A DNA stretch of 64,000 bases from assembly GCA_015698045.1 (NCBI GenBank), contig BLAL01000043.1, positions 310,001 through 374,000 on the forward strand, given 5' to 3'. Made by a program: the position numbers and the translations under genes. This DNA comes from Rhizophagus clarus. Taxonomy: Eukaryota > Glomeromycota > Glomeromycetes > Glomerales > Glomeraceae. Position 1 is the stretch's first letter, and the number at the start of each line of letters is the position of its first letter. Shown in pieces: positions 23,546 to 36,273 of the stretch. The notes under the pieces are model-generated. The model did not search any database. It was not told where the DNA came from and worked only from the letters and a program-made list of their open reading frames with translations.

Positions 23546-26140
23546 TATGATTTTTTTAAATTTCATTTTAAGAGAGCTTTTGCCATAACTTTTCTTTAAA
23601 CTTTAATTTTCAAATGAGTATAATTTCACATTTTTATTTAACATATTAGAATAATATTACAATTAATTAAAGATAGTACTCTCAAACGTTAATTAAAATA
23701 CAATTTTCTTTTATTAATTAATTATAATTTTATAATGTTATTACTGTCTCTCACAAGATCGAATCTTATATAATTTAATTAATAGTTTCTTTATTAGTAA
23801 ATATAAATTTGGATAAAATTTTTTCTTCGTTTACAAAGTATATTTATACAAAATTTAAGAATTATTTCCTATCTAATCCTATTTTTTTAGTTTTACACTA
23901 AATTATGATTATAGGAAGTATAAGAAAATATTTTTTATCTTACTTTTTACTTAAATTTGGTCATTTATTTTCCTTAGTATTACATCATTTAGAAAGATCT
24001 GAAGTATTGAAGATACTTCATTTCATTCTATAATGGTAATTTATGAACTAATCCTAAATTATTTACTAATTTCTATTGTGGTGATTATAGTGCTTGACAT
24101 TGCAAAACATTACATTATTTCTTTCTTTTAACTATTTCATTAGCTAACTTACTATAAAAAATTATTCCTGCTATATTTCTAATACTATCCTTTTCTAATC
24201 TAAAAATAAGTAAAATAAAATAAAAATAAAAATCTAAATTAAAAATAAAATCTAAACTAAAAATAAATTCTAAAAATAACTTATGTTACTATGTCATGTG
24301 ATTAATTTATCCACTATATTTCTGACTAATTACCTTTGTTATTTTATTTCTTACACTACAATATTTAAGAATAAGTTTTTATATATAATTCTGATATTTT
24401 TTTTATTCATATCTTTACAATAAAATGTTAAGTATTATAAAGGATATTTTATATAAAATATAACCAATATGCTGTCAATAATAAGAGAAACTTCTTTCAT
24501 AATGATGCTCTTAATATGTGCAGTAAGTTTAAAGTTGGGTTTTATAAGTATAGACATAATAATATTTTAGTCTATTATATATAGTTTTTGTAAAAATAAA
24601 AAAAAATATTTTTAGTATATTATAAACTATATGGAATAGAAAAAAATTCCTTTATTTATGCTTATTTTTATACATTTATAATCAAATAATTTCAAATTAA
24701 TATATTATAAATTGCAAATGATTTTTAACTTGAAAAACTAATAAATTATCTTTAATTAATATATTCAATTTTTTTAATACTATATATGAATTAAATATTA
24801 ATAAAAGCATATATAGATCATTAAAAAAAAAAAAAAAAAATTTTTAATACTAAATTAAATTCCTTTTTTTTTAATCATTAACTATAGTGTTAATGAAATT
24901 ATCTAATAGTAAAATAAATAGTAAATTATTAATAAAATATTTAATAATACTTGTAAAACCTTTACATACAACTTTAGCAACTATTTTTTTTATCTTTTTA
25001 TTATTTTAATAGCAGAATTATTATGATATATTAATAGATATTTGTTATATATTGATATATAATATTAAAAGCAAATTGTAAATTATTATTCATAATTTTT
25101 TCAAATTATAATCATACCAAATATTATCTTCCTTAGAATTATCAAATAATTCATTGTTTATTAATTTATCATTAGAAATTTTATTAATTTTAGTTATTAT
25201 TTTAGTAACTTTTATTATTTTTTTCTTTTTTATACAGCTATAAACTATATTTTACAAAATTTTAAAGGTATTTCTTATATATTTTTTTTAAAAAAAATTA
25301 GAAAGTAAAATATAATATTATATTTACTTTTTAAATTTAAATGTATATTACAAAATTTCAGCCAAAATTATATAATTTTTGTAATTTTAGTTTGATTTAT
25401 AATGGCCAAATTTATATCATATCTAATAAAATATTTTAATATTAATTTTATATAACTTGTATTACAGTATAAATAATCTAATAAAAAAACTGTTATATAA
25501 AAGAAATTGTTTAACCTATTATTTAACAAAGAGTTTATTTAAAATAGCTTATTGGTTTAATAATCATTTTTATTAATAAGTTATATGATTAAAAATAATG
25601 GCTTTAAATTGCACATACTATACCAATAATTTATATATTTAACCAAAATCTTAGTTATTTTAAAAAAAAAATAAAAAAAATTCAAATGTTAGAATTTTCT
25701 TTAAAATAATTCAAAAATATTTATTTTTTTTACTAAATTTTCATGTATAATTTAAAAAAACAAAAAAAATTGAAATATAAATAAAAACATTTTATTAAAA
25801 GAAATAATTTTTTAAAAAAATTATTATTAATTGATTTTAAGCATTTTTTTTTTTTTAATTTTTAATAGTAGTCAAATTAAACTTAATTAATATTATTATA
25901 TTAAATAAAAACAAATATAATAAAATATCATAATCAAAATAAAAATATTAAATATTTTATTAAAACTAAAAAATATTTATAAAAATATTTAAATTATATA
26001 TATTAATAGATTTAAAATATATTATAATTTTCAAATTTTTCTAATATAAAAAAAAAATTCTTGATAAATATTTCTAATGTTTATTTTATGCTATTTTTTT
26101 TTTTTAAAAAAAAAAATATGTAAACCCATTTAAGAAAATA
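23546..26140. other. Very A+T-rich non-coding stretch
   Basis: Almost nothing but A and T between 24600 and 26140, with scattered homopolymer runs. No coding, RNA or repeat unit is supportable. Confidence 0.5.
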
Positions 26141-26269
26141 CCACACAGTAGTACTGCTCAAAAAATAAAATCAGGAATTTTTTAATTAATAGCCAAAAAT
26201 ATAGTTAAAATTTATATCCAGTTTAAAATAAAAAAATACTAACTACACTAGGCGGGGTTTAACAATTTA

Positions 26270-27185
26270 ATTATAAATCACGTGTATATTTCAGGTGCGA
26301 TATTTGGAAGCTGCATGATAATCTATAAGAAAATTCTAGCAAATTGCTTCACCGCCCTTTCCGCAGCATAATAGGCGGCGATGCAATGTGACTTGTCGGA
26401 ACTTGTTATAAATAGTAGTAAATAATCACCATGAATACCTTTATTTGAAGCACCGATATCTTTAACATGCACATGTCACAAATTACAGTATAGAGTTACA
26501 CAGATCATACCCAGTATAAAAAACGAAGTAATTTATTATAATAATCATCCTGATTGTTGACTGTGTTACTTGACATTCCGATCTGAAATGCTGGCAGTTT
26601 ATATGTTTCTATTGTGAATTTTTTTGTCGGTATTAAATACCGTTTATTTATAGTTCCATTATTTATGGGGTATTGTAAATTCAATTGATTTCGTCATTTT
26701 ATCGGCGGACATGAACAGGTTTTTTATGCAAAATACATAGTAGTCACTAGGTCAACATCGGTCCGAGATTTTGAGATTTTGAGATGACGTTTTAACTTTT
26801 GATTGACCGTATTACATATATTTGTATAAATAATTCCTTGTGATTAAAAGCAGCCTCTTTCGTAGCTGGTTTGGTGCCTAAGTTCCAAAAAAATATAAAA
26901 ACTGCCAAAAAAGCCAAGACGCAATCCAAACCGCTTGTAGAGATCAACTATTCAGCGAAAATATAAAAGCTAGTAAATTTACTGATTCAACTTTCCGTAA
27001 TTGTAAGCAGCCTAATCTTTACCTATTAGTAGTAATGTTGTTATTAGTTTCTACTAGCGCAAATCATTTTGCTCTTTTTTTTCGAAATTTTAACATCTTA
27101 ATGAGAATGTTTTTTTTTTCAAAGTCCTAGTAATAACCAGAATTTAGCAAAGAGTAGGACGCCATACTAAAACATAACGGCAATT
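26270..27185 (+). promoter_or_regulatory. Upstream region of NST1
   Basis: Base composition changes near 26270 from almost pure A/T to mixed sequence, as expected for a gene-proximal region. A CACGTG E-box lies at about 26280 and another mixed block at 26340-26400. The last 130 bp before the ATG include two T-runs. No transcription start can be fixed from sequence alone. Confidence 0.4.
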
Positions 27186-30100
27186 ATGATGGCGACCTCA
27201 CATACTTTTCCACCTGAAGAAAGTTTACCCCATCCACCACCAAATTTTCAACCACAACAAATAAATACAAAACAAGCTGTAATTTATAATAAGTCGGGCA
27301 CAAAGTGTATGAATATCGTAAAGGATCCATCCGGAATGCCTTTGTCTCCGACTTCACCGTCAACGAGAGACCAAAATGATGTTTCACCCTCTCATAATCC
27401 TCAAAATAATAACATGACAACTAAAAAGAAAAAGAAAAGGAAGGGTAAAAGAAAATCTACTGTTGACCATGTAGAAGAAACTGAAATTCAAGTTAATGGA
27501 ACACATAATAATCATATAAAGGCAAATTTTAACAGTGAAAATGAAGAGGAAGCATTGGACGTGGATTTAGAAGAAGAAGATGAATTTTTTTCTGATGATG
27601 ACGGATATGATCCGGAAGCCCCTGAAATACCTTTTCCACGAAAGGATTCTATTGCAAATCATGATGGAGATAATAATCATGCTCCTACTACTCCTTCAAA
27701 GAAAAAAAAGAAGAAAAAGAAAAATAAGAATGGTCTTAGTATGAATCAAATTTCAGATATCCATCATAACCATCCCCACCATAACCATAATCATAAATCT
27801 CGTAAAGACGGTATCTGGAATACCAATAATAACGAAGAGCGGCAGCGAATAAGGGAATTCTGGTTACAATTGGGTGAAGAGGAAAGAAGAAGTTTAGTAA
27901 AAGTTGAGAAAGAAGCTGTGTTAAAAAAAATGAAAGAACAACAAAAGCATTCATGCTCTTGTTCTGTATGTGGCAAAAAAAGGTTAGTAGCCTTGAGCAT
28001 TATTTTATTTCTTACTCCTCTAGTATTATTAGTACCAATTATTACCTTTCGATTTAATAATTGCTTATAAAAAGTGGTCTACTGGTTCCAATTCGATATT
28101 ATTATTTTTTTTTTAAAAAAAATTCATTAATAAATGAATATATATGGTATCTATATTAAGATACTGTACTACTACTGTATATAACATTTATACATAATAA
28201 AAATTTGGAAATATGATATAGGACCGCTATTGAAGCAGAGTTGGAAACCCTCTATGATGCTTACTATGAAGAACTAGAATCTTATGCGAATCATCAGCAG
28301 CAATTTGGCTCTTCAAATATTGAATATCGAAACGATGCAGAATTTGATGACGATGATGATGATGAAGAATATGAAGATGATGAGGACGAAGACGATGAAG
28401 ATTATGAAGGCAGTGAACATGATAGCGATACACGGAAGGAATTCTTCAACAACTTTGGTAATAGTTTAACTGTGAAAGGTGCGTGATGACCACCTAGCAG
28501 GGTTAAAGTTCCTTTAGGAGAAATGCCTTCTTGATGGTCGATAATTTCAAGTTATTAATGATCAATTTCAAATACTAATGTGTATATACTGACTCAGGAG
28601 GCATTTTGACCGTAGCTGACGATCTTTTAAAAAATGACGGCAAGAAGTTTCTTGAAATGATGGAACGACTTGCTGAACGAAGAATGCAACGAGAAGAAGA
28701 GGAGTCAGCAATGGATCGTGGTGAATATTATGATGAAGATGAAGATGAGGATGAGGATGAATATGAAGAGGATGGGGAAGAAGTAAAGAACCATTTATTT
28801 TTAGAATTATGAATATTTTTTGCTTACAAATATATTAATGAAATTTTGTTTATAGGATAATCAAACAGAAGAACAACGTATGGAAGAAGGTCGACGAATG
28901 TTTCAGATATTCGCTGCAAGAATGTTTGAACAACGAGTGTTAAATGCATATCGAGAAAAGGTCGGTACAAGTCAACGTTTTTCTTTTGGAGAATGGTGGT
29001 TTTTTCCTTTTTCCCTTAAACAGAGGTTTATTCGTATAGGTTGCTCAAGAACGACAACAAAAGTTGTTAGAAGAATTAGAGGAAGAAAATCGACTGAAAG
29101 AGGAACGTGAACTTAAAAAGTTAAAAGAGAAGGAAAAAAAGAAGGCTAAAAATAGGTTGGGTAAAAAAAAAAATAAAAAGAAAAATATGGTTAGTTGATT
29201 TATAGAAGAATTTACCCAATTAATATTTATGAACTTATTCGTTAGGGCCTTAAAACAACAAAAAGAAGAAGAACGTGCAAGAAGAGAGGCAGAAAGGTTA
29301 GCCGAAGAGAAAGCTCAACGGGCAGAGCGTGAAAAAAAATTAGAGGAGGAGCGTAAGAGACGTGAGGAAGAGCGTCTAAAAAAGGAGGCAGAAAGGAGGC
29401 AAAGGGAAGAAGAACGACAAAGAAAAGAAGAAGAGAAAAGGCGAAAAGCACGAGAAGAGAAAGAGAAGGAGGAACGTAGGAAAAAGGAACAGGAGGCAAG
29501 AGAACGCAAAGAGAAAGAAAAAGAGGAGAAAGAACGTAAAGAAAGAGAAGAAAAGGCTCGAAAAGAGAAAGAAGAACGCCGACAGCGTGAAGAGCGAGAG
29601 CGTAAACAACGTGAATTAAAGGAGAAGGAACGTAAAGAAAGGGAGGAACATGAACGCAAAGAACGCGAAAAGAAAGAACGTGAAGCGAAGGAGCGAGAAC
29701 GAAAAGAAAAGGAGGAACAGGAACGTAAAGAACGCGAAGAAAAAGAACGAAAAGAGAGAGAAGAAAAACAAAAGGTTGCCAGTGCTAACACACTGAGGCA
29801 GCAACAACATGAGCGAAAGCGAACGATTACACCAATAGGTCAACCCTCTGCTCAGCCACCACCCCCACCATCAATAAGTACACCAGTAATACAAAATAAA
29901 CCCGTCGTATCAATGCCTAATGGAATGAATTGGATTAATTATTCATCACATGAACAACATCAACCTCTTCCGCATCATTTACCGCCCCCTCCTAATCACT
30001 CTAATCATCCGCCACCACATCCATTATTTAATCCTGGTGGACCACAACCACAATTTGGAGGACAACCCGTTGGAATAATGAATGGTCCTGCGGGAATGAC

Positions 30101-31299
30101 AAATGAAGTTGCTAATGAAGTTTTTACGAACACTAAAAAAGCAATAAATCCACCACCACAAGGAACGAACACTTTACAGGGAATAAATCCTACATCTTCC
30201 TTATTTGCAACTGGATTAGGTCCAATCGGTATGGGTGTTCATCCACATCACGGAGGTCCTCCAGTACCTATACATGCTCATCAAGTAATGAGACAACAAA
30301 TGCCACCTCCTAGAGGTTTTAATCCAATTGCTCCAACACCACATTTACCTGGTCCCTCTGGAGTTCCACCATCTGTAGCTTCCACAAATTTATCATTACT
30401 TAATGAAGCCGCTGTAATGAGTGGAAATGGAAATATCGGTGCAGGAGTAACAGGAAATCCACAAAATGGTGCATTTGGCGGGTTACCTATAGTTGGAGGA
30501 CAAGGACCATTAGGTCCACAGACATTTAATTTAGGGTCACAAGTACCAACGTCTTCTCATATAGGACCTAATGTTGTTCCAAATACTCCGTTAGCTCCAA
30601 TTGGACATCGTCGAATGTCCCAACATCCAGAGGATTCCCATGTAAAAGCTGTACAAAGACCACAACCGATACAGCGTCCAAGAAAAAATTCCGGTACAGG
30701 ACAGTCACTAGAAATACGTACAAGGTCACCGCCGCCAGGTTTTGGTAACATGGTTGGTTCTGGTGTTTTACTTGGTGATGATAAAACTAATTCAATGACA
30801 AATAGGAGACAGAGTTTAGCTGCTGGTGAAAGTTCATATTTCTCTAATTCTTTATTTTCTACAGCAGTGCCTGGAGGTTAGGGAATAATTTTTAAATTAT
30901 TTTATTCTTTTTATTTTTGGTCCTTGAGAAGGGTGTTATTATAGTTACCTAAGAATTTGTAAATAAATAAATAAATATGTTAAAACAAATTTTGTAGAGT
31001 CAAATCCACCTCCACTATCACCATCACAGAATCAACAACAACACGGAACAAATCGGGTGACACATCGACCTGTTGTAGGTGATAATGAATGGCCTCCAAT
31101 ACGTGGAAGACAAAGCGTGACGGATAATCTTCTTGGGGAATCTGCATCTATTGGTAGTAATAATAATGGTAGTAATAATATAGGAACAAACGACATTTGG
31201 GCGTCAAATTTTGCTGGTGGGCAGTCTTTGTGGTATTCAGAAGGTAATAATCCTACAAATCGTAGGGTAATTGGTTCAAGAGACTTTGGCATACCATAA
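27186..31299 (+). CDS. NST1: NST1-like stress-response protein, 1,130 aa, 7 exons
   Basis: Exons: 27186-27982, 28222-28478, 28598-28782, 28856-28960, 29040-29155, 29246-30876, 30998-31299. All junctions are GT..AG and the joined length is 3,393 nt with a terminal TAA. Order: proline/histidine-rich N-terminus with lysine runs (about 80-95) and an acidic block (about 125-150). Then comes the family hallmark [18 protein letters not shown], split by intron 1 (about residue 258), continuing [14 protein letters not shown]. Acidic runs follow, then a conserved helical segment ([20 protein letters not shown]). A very long E/K/R coiled coil spans about 415-680, followed by a low-complexity P/G/N/Q tail. 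In yeast Nst1 is a cytoplasmic protein that negatively affects salt tolerance and has been linked to P-bodies; the same role here is inferred. The start is the first of two adjacent ATGs. Confidence 0.9.
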
Positions 31300-31909
31300 T
31301 AACAAAAATTAATAATTAGTGCAAATTTTCTCTTATTTCCTGTTTTCCTTATTACCTTGTAACCATAAATACTATATATATACACATATATTACTACTAT
31401 ATTTTTAGTTCTCGATTTGACGTAAAATTAAGAACGTGTTTATCAACTATATATATATTCATTGCAAAAAGAAAAAAAAAAGGACGAATGATGTATTAAT
31501 GATGTATTAAAAAAAAAGACAAATTCTATTACTATAATTTTTACTATTACAATCAGCATTTGGAAGAATCATTTATCACTTGAAAACAAAAAAGAAAAAT
31601 ATTTTATTTCATCGTGTAATAATAAATCTGTTTAATTACTGAAAATCAAAAGTAAATTAATAGAAATATTATTTATTATTATATATTTACACGCATTTTT
31701 ATATATACTCTTCGCATAAATACGAAAAAGGATTGACCATCATGTACATTAATTTTCTAGAACAAAATATTACATACATTAATTACATGTGGATTTATAC
31801 AAAAATGAATATATAAAAGAACAAAGAATATGAACTATTTAATTTATTTGTTTAAATACTCCAAAAAAGGGGAGGTATTTAAAGAAGGTAAGAGAGAATT
31901 ATTTAAAGA
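31300..31909. other. Convergent 3' intergenic region NST1 / F-box gene
   Basis: 610 bp of A/T-rich sequence between two convergent stop codons, presumably holding both 3' UTRs. AATAAA-like hexamers are frequent but none can be singled out. No further gene is seen. Confidence 0.5.
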
Positions 31910-33448
31910 TCAAATATGCTCAATACAATAAAGCCTTGAAGCGTGAATTATCCGACAATCCATCAGTTCCGCTTCAGCTATTGTAATAATATCAGGAGTT
32001 ACCAAAGGACAATTTGCAACGTCAAGATATTTAAGATTACCAGCCAAATATTTGCAAATTGATTTTATACAATTATCATTAACATTACGACAATATCTAA
32101 GAAACAATTTACTTAATTTACGGCAATCTCTCACCAATTCTATTACAGCTTGTTCACTAACTCCCCATTCACGTAAATCGAGCATCGTTATTGAATGACC
32201 AATATTAGACCTAATATTTCCCATTAATTCATCTAGTAAAAAATCCTCATTATTTATATCAACTCCGCCAAGGACTAACACTTGCATTCCTTTACATGAT
32301 TTAATCAGATCCATGATGGCTTTAATTTCTACACGAATTACGTCCAATCTGAATTCAATAAGATTTGGACAATGAGTCGCGAGAGCTTTGATACCTTGTT
32401 CAACAGAATCAGCAGCACCACAAGGTAACATGATTAATTTCTTGAGATTTTGTTTACAATGAGAAGCGAGTGAAATAATTGCTTCCTCTGATACTTTAGT
32501 CTCTGAGAGATTAATTTCAGTTAACATATTACCAAATTCCACTACATTGAAAGTCTTATCTTCAACACTATAACAATCACTAAGATCCAAAGATTTTAAT
32601 CTTTGAAACTTAAGACCATCCAATGCATGATCAATATGAAGACCATTAATTCGAAGATCAGTAATTTTAGAAATAACATAAGGTGATAACCCTGCTAACA
32701 ATTGCTTTGGAGAAGCAGTAATCCTGATGCAAAGTTCATCAAGATAACCTTTTTGTGTTTCCACAAGGTTTGATAAAAGTGCTGGAGTACAATTACGTAC
32801 GGAAAATTTAAAAACGCGAAGTCTTTTACAATTTTTAGTGATAAACCTCAAGTCATCATCAGTATTTTCATATTGTAAAAGATCTAAATGCGCAATATTA
32901 GGAAACTTTTGAATAATTGGAGAAAAGATATCAGACGTAGTTTGCAGACAAGTTTCTAAAGAATCAATAGAGATACAACGATTATTAAATGCCTTTGATA
33001 AAGCCAAAAAAGCTTCTTGAATAATACGAGGTTTATCAGCATTTGTAGATGTAGATGTAATCATAGCTTCAAGAAATCGATACATTGTAGGTACACTAAT
33101 ATGACGTGTAAAAGAAATATAATCAAGTGAAGCCCTAGATTGGATTAATATAAAATTTTCACCCAGAGAAGGGAATTCTAAAGAAAAATCATTTTCTAAA
33201 CAACTTAAATAAGTTCTAATTAATAAAGCTCCTTTTGGGTTAATTTCTCTTTTGACAAGTTCACTTTCTTCCTCTTCAATAAGAAAATATTTCCAAGGAT
33301 TTTTGTAAAGAAGTGTAGCAGAAAGTCGCGCAAATAAACGATTAGTACGTATACAGTTGTTAAGAGCTTTCGGGTCGTGAACCAAATGTGAAATTATTTC
33401 GTGAATACACTCAGTAGGAAGAGCTTTTTCGAGTGATTGAGTAGACAT
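31910..33448 (-). CDS. F-box and leucine-rich-repeat protein, 512 aa
   Basis: Single exon. I chose the ATG at 33448 (MSTQSLEKALPTE) rather than the one 48 nt upstream, because the F-box begins eight residues later and the upstream extension (MCPSCLFLFKKYFYKK) looks like translated leader. The F-box is at about residues 9-53 (LPTECIHEIISHLVHDPKAL ... LLYKNPW) and would bind SKP1. Amino-acid-type LRRs follow from about 180 to the end (LKSLDLSDC, LTEINLSETKV, LKKLIMLPCG, LSKLFLRYCRNV, LKYLDVANCPLVT), typical of substrate-recognition subunits of SCF ubiquitin ligases. Such genes are greatly expanded in Glomeromycotina. The substrate cannot be predicted. Confidence 0.9.
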   Translation of the reverse strand: MSTQSLEKALPTECIHEIISHLVHDPKALNNCIRTNRLFARLSATLLYKNPWKYFLIEEEESELVKREINPKGALLIRTYLSCLENDFSLEFPSLGENFILIQSRASLDYISFTRHISVPTMYRFLEAMITSTSTNADKPRIIQEAFLALSKAFNNRCISIDSLETCLQTTSDIFSPIIQKFPNIAHLDLLQYENTDDDLRFITKNCKRLRVFKFSVRNCTPALLSNLVETQKGYLDELCIRITASPKQLLAGLSPYVISKITDLRINGLHIDHALDGLKFQRLKSLDLSDCYSVEDKTFNVVEFGNMLTEINLSETKVSEEAIISLASHCKQNLKKLIMLPCGAADSVEQGIKALATHCPNLIEFRLDVIRVEIKAIMDLIKSCKGMQVLVLGGVDINNEDFLLDELMGNIRSNIGHSITMLDLREWGVSEQAVIELVRDCRKLSKLFLRYCRNVNDNCIKSICKYLAGNLKYLDVANCPLVTPDIITIAEAELMDCRIIHASRLYCIEHI

Positions 33449-33783
33449 TTTTTTATAAAAGTATTTCTTAAATAGAAAAAGACACGAAGGACACAAGTCC
33501 GATTATAAACTTTAAACCCTTTTTTTTCTTTAATGTTAGAAAATGAAAAAGAAAAAAAAAAAAAAAAAAAACTTTTTTACAGGGAGTGTTATTTTTTGCC
33601 TTCCTTTTGAGTTGATCAAAAAAATATATAAGGATATATTTTTCACAGTTTTTTTTTTAATTATATATTAGAGCTGTAAATTTTATCATGCACGAGATCA
33701 CTTTAATGACGTGACTAATGTTACAATTATATTTATAATTCGGGTGTTACAAAAAGAATAGTACAACTTTAAAACTCGAGAAA

Positions 33784-34959
33784 TTAAATAGTTTTTAAGA
33801 CTGGAATTAATTCATCATATTCGCATGATTCTTCTTCCTCAAGTTGATCTTTAATACTTTCTAGAATTTTTTCTGCTTTATAATCAGGATTTATACCTGA
33901 TAATTTCATATCAATTAAAACCTTTTTTACTGAATTAAAATCATTTTGTCTTATAAATGCTTCTATAATTAAAGTGAGATCACTTGAATGAATTTTTGAT
34001 AAACCCAATTTCGTTTTAAAATATGGGGAAAGAAAATTCCAAGCCAATTGAGGATAATCATTCAATGCTAAAGGTTGAATAACAGAAATTACAAAATCCC
34101 TTTGAATAGGATGAATTCCTTCATCTTTCATTATATAAAGTAATTCAATAACATCATCTAATTGATCATTTTCACAAAGGAACTTAACATAATTTTTATA
34201 TGCGAACTTATTTGGTTTAAAATCTATTATTTTTGATCTTAACATTTCTTGCATTTCTTTCCATAAAGATTTTGTTCCTTGAATATCATTTTTTGATATA
34301 TAATAATTTAATAATACATGAAAATGATTTTTTGTAATAAATTGTAATCCCAAATCTTTAATTTCCTTAACAAAATAATCCGCATCAGTTGTACCCATAG
34401 TTTCTTTAATAAGTGCTGTTAAACATGACATTGAAGGTATTATACCATTATTACGCATATCTTCATAAATTTTTTTTGATAATTCAATATCATTCTTAAT
34501 AAAACAATATATGAATTGTTTATAAACCAATTCATTTGAAATTTCTAATTTTTTAAAATCTTGATATAATTCTTTTAATTTTATAAAATTTTTATGATTT
34601 GAAGCCAAATTTATATTTAATAATAATTCTTTTATATCTTTTAATTTAAATATTTCATTAATTGGATTATTTGATTTTTGAATTATATTTGAAGTTTCTA
34701 AAATTGAATTTTTAATTATATTATCATAAAAATATTCGGATTTATTATTATTTGATTTTAATTTTTCTCGAAATGCTTCTGTTAATCTAAGGTAAAGTTC
34801 CTTTTCTTCTTTAGTTTGATCAAATTTTATAATATTGGTGGAAAATTTTAATATGGGTCTTCTTAATAATTTTTCTTTCAATTTAAATCGAACGAATAAA
34901 AAATCAATCGTTCGAGGAAAAAGGAAACCAAAAGACTTCTTTGCATTAGATATTGTCAT
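33784..34959 (-). CDS. Mitochondrial-type PPR protein, 391 aa
   Basis: Single exon. The N-terminus (MTISNAKKSFGFLFPRTI...) is basic and hydroxylated with hardly any acids, which fits a mitochondrial presequence. From about residue 140 there are pentatricopeptide repeats: ELVYKQFIYCFIKNDIELSK, SLWKEMQEML..., KFAYKNYVKFLCENDQLDD and VKKVLIDMKLSGINPDYKAE. About six to seven repeats are discernible, some degenerate. PPR proteins bind single-stranded RNA and usually act in organelle RNA processing or translation; the target is unknown. The start codon directly follows a run of 22 A's on the coding strand, with no other in-frame ATG near it. Confidence 0.88.
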   Translation of the reverse strand: MTISNAKKSFGFLFPRTIDFLFVRFKLKEKLLRRPILKFSTNIIKFDQTKEEKELYLRLTEAFREKLKSNNNKSEYFYDNIIKNSILETSNIIQKSNNPINEIFKLKDIKELLLNINLASNHKNFIKLKELYQDFKKLEISNELVYKQFIYCFIKNDIELSKKIYEDMRNNGIIPSMSCLTALIKETMGTTDADYFVKEIKDLGLQFITKNHFHVLLNYYISKNDIQGTKSLWKEMQEMLRSKIIDFKPNKFAYKNYVKFLCENDQLDDVIELLYIMKDEGIHPIQRDFVISVIQPLALNDYPQLAWNFLSPYFKTKLGLSKIHSSDLTLIIEAFIRQNDFNSVKKVLIDMKLSGINPDYKAEKILESIKDQLEEEESCEYDELIPVLKTI

Positions 34960-34961
34960 TT

Positions 34962-34983
<22 letters not shown>
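34960..34983 (-). promoter_or_regulatory. Poly(A) run abutting the PPR start codon
   Basis: On the coding strand 22 consecutive A's run straight into ATG. Poly(dA:dT) tracts exclude nucleosomes in fungal promoters. Here the run would be either core promoter or 5' leader. A similar run precedes the transposase start at 55188. Confidence 0.5.
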
Positions 34984-34992
<9 letters not shown>

Positions 34993-36273
34993 GGAAAAAA
35001 TAAAAGGGGATAAATAAAATGAAAAAAATTTTTTTATTTAAAAAAAAAAAATTATCAGCTGATGTTTGGATCAACAGTTTGTATACATCGACGTTACATC
35101 AAATTGGCATCACTTCTAAAAAAACCAGGCCGAAAGGATTAAAAAGATGCGAAATAATTAAAGAATAAAGTGACATTATACAAAGTCTATAATAATTGGT
35201 CCAAAAAAATTCCTGAAAGATCGTTATAGTAATTATAGTAATTCTTCTGAAACTGTTTTAGTACAGCGGACTAGTAAAACCGAACGCTTAACCCATAACC
35301 CAATATATATAAGTTGTCTAACCTTCATGATGATCTTTCATACAATATATATATATAATAATATATATACTAATTTAAGTAATTGTTGCTTTTTAATATC
35401 TTTGGAGAATAAAATCAGGTGAAGAATCGCAGATCACTGTCATGTTTATCGAAAAAAGATTGTTGTTAATTATAAATTACATTATTTACTTACCTATGAA
35501 TCCAGCTTACACCAGTCATTTTCCAATATCTTCAAATCGAAACATTCCAAACGTTCGAGTTTCTTGGCTTTGATTTTGTTAATTCATCCAACTTTTCCTA
35601 TAACATTATAATAAAGGATATATTTATTACTATTATAATAAAAAATAACTAGAATATACATGACTTAGTTTTAGCTTAATGATTTTACAGTACATCACGT
35701 GGCAAATTTTATTGAATTTTTAATAATTTACGTGTAATTAAAGCTCCTATGACGTTTTAATGTACATTATAATGAACTCTAATGAAATTTGAGAAAGATT
35801 TTTATTAAAAGATTACAATTTTCATATAACAATCATTAAGTGATTAAGTTTTTTCACTAAAGATAAATTCTAATACTATATATAGCAAAACATTTAAAAC
35901 ATTTACAATATCTACAAACTTATTTGTAACTTACTTTTATGTTAATTAGTTAAATAAATCTTCGTTAATTTTCTTTAAGATTTAGCTGTTCTTCGCCAGG
36001 ACCCAGGTTATCAATACCATCCTGTATACCGCGTTGGGGTGACAGCTAAATCGCTCAGATACACGTACAGGAAGTTTCCTCCTGCACGCGGGTTATAAGG
36101 TTTTCCTTCCTATTTTTTTTTTTTTTAATATATTTTTTTTTTGTTGCCATGGGTTGTTCACCAGATCAATCCATCCTGTGGGTTTTAAATGAAAGAAAAT
36201 TCAACTAATTTTTTGCTTATTTTTTTGGGGTGGGGGAGGGGATTTCTTTCTTAAAAAAAAAAAAAAAAAAATT
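34984..36273. other. Intergenic region between the PPR gene and SET2
   Basis: 1.3 kb, mostly A/T-rich. It contains an unusually mixed, G+C-richer island at about 35975-36110 (CAGGACCCAGGTTATC ... CCTGCACGCGGGTTATAAGG) with a small imperfect hairpin (GTACAGGA ... TCCTGCAC), and a G-run (GGGGTGGGGGAGGGG) at about 36227 just beyond the SET2 stop. No ORF, tRNA or recognised RNA could be supported. Confidence 0.4.

Noticed and set aside
24000..26140. Mitochondrial DNA insertion (A/T content)
   Set aside because: No recognisable mitochondrial gene, rRNA or tRNA fragment; A/T richness alone is general in this genome.
29242..29843. Antisense open frames opposite the NST1 coiled coil
   Set aside because: Complement of GAA/AAA/CGT codons gives Phe/Ser/Arg-rich frames automatically; the sense gene explains the sequence.
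35240..35320. tRNA-like block upstream of SET2 terminus
   Set aside because: No B-box (GGTTCGANNCC) and no cloverleaf could be drawn.
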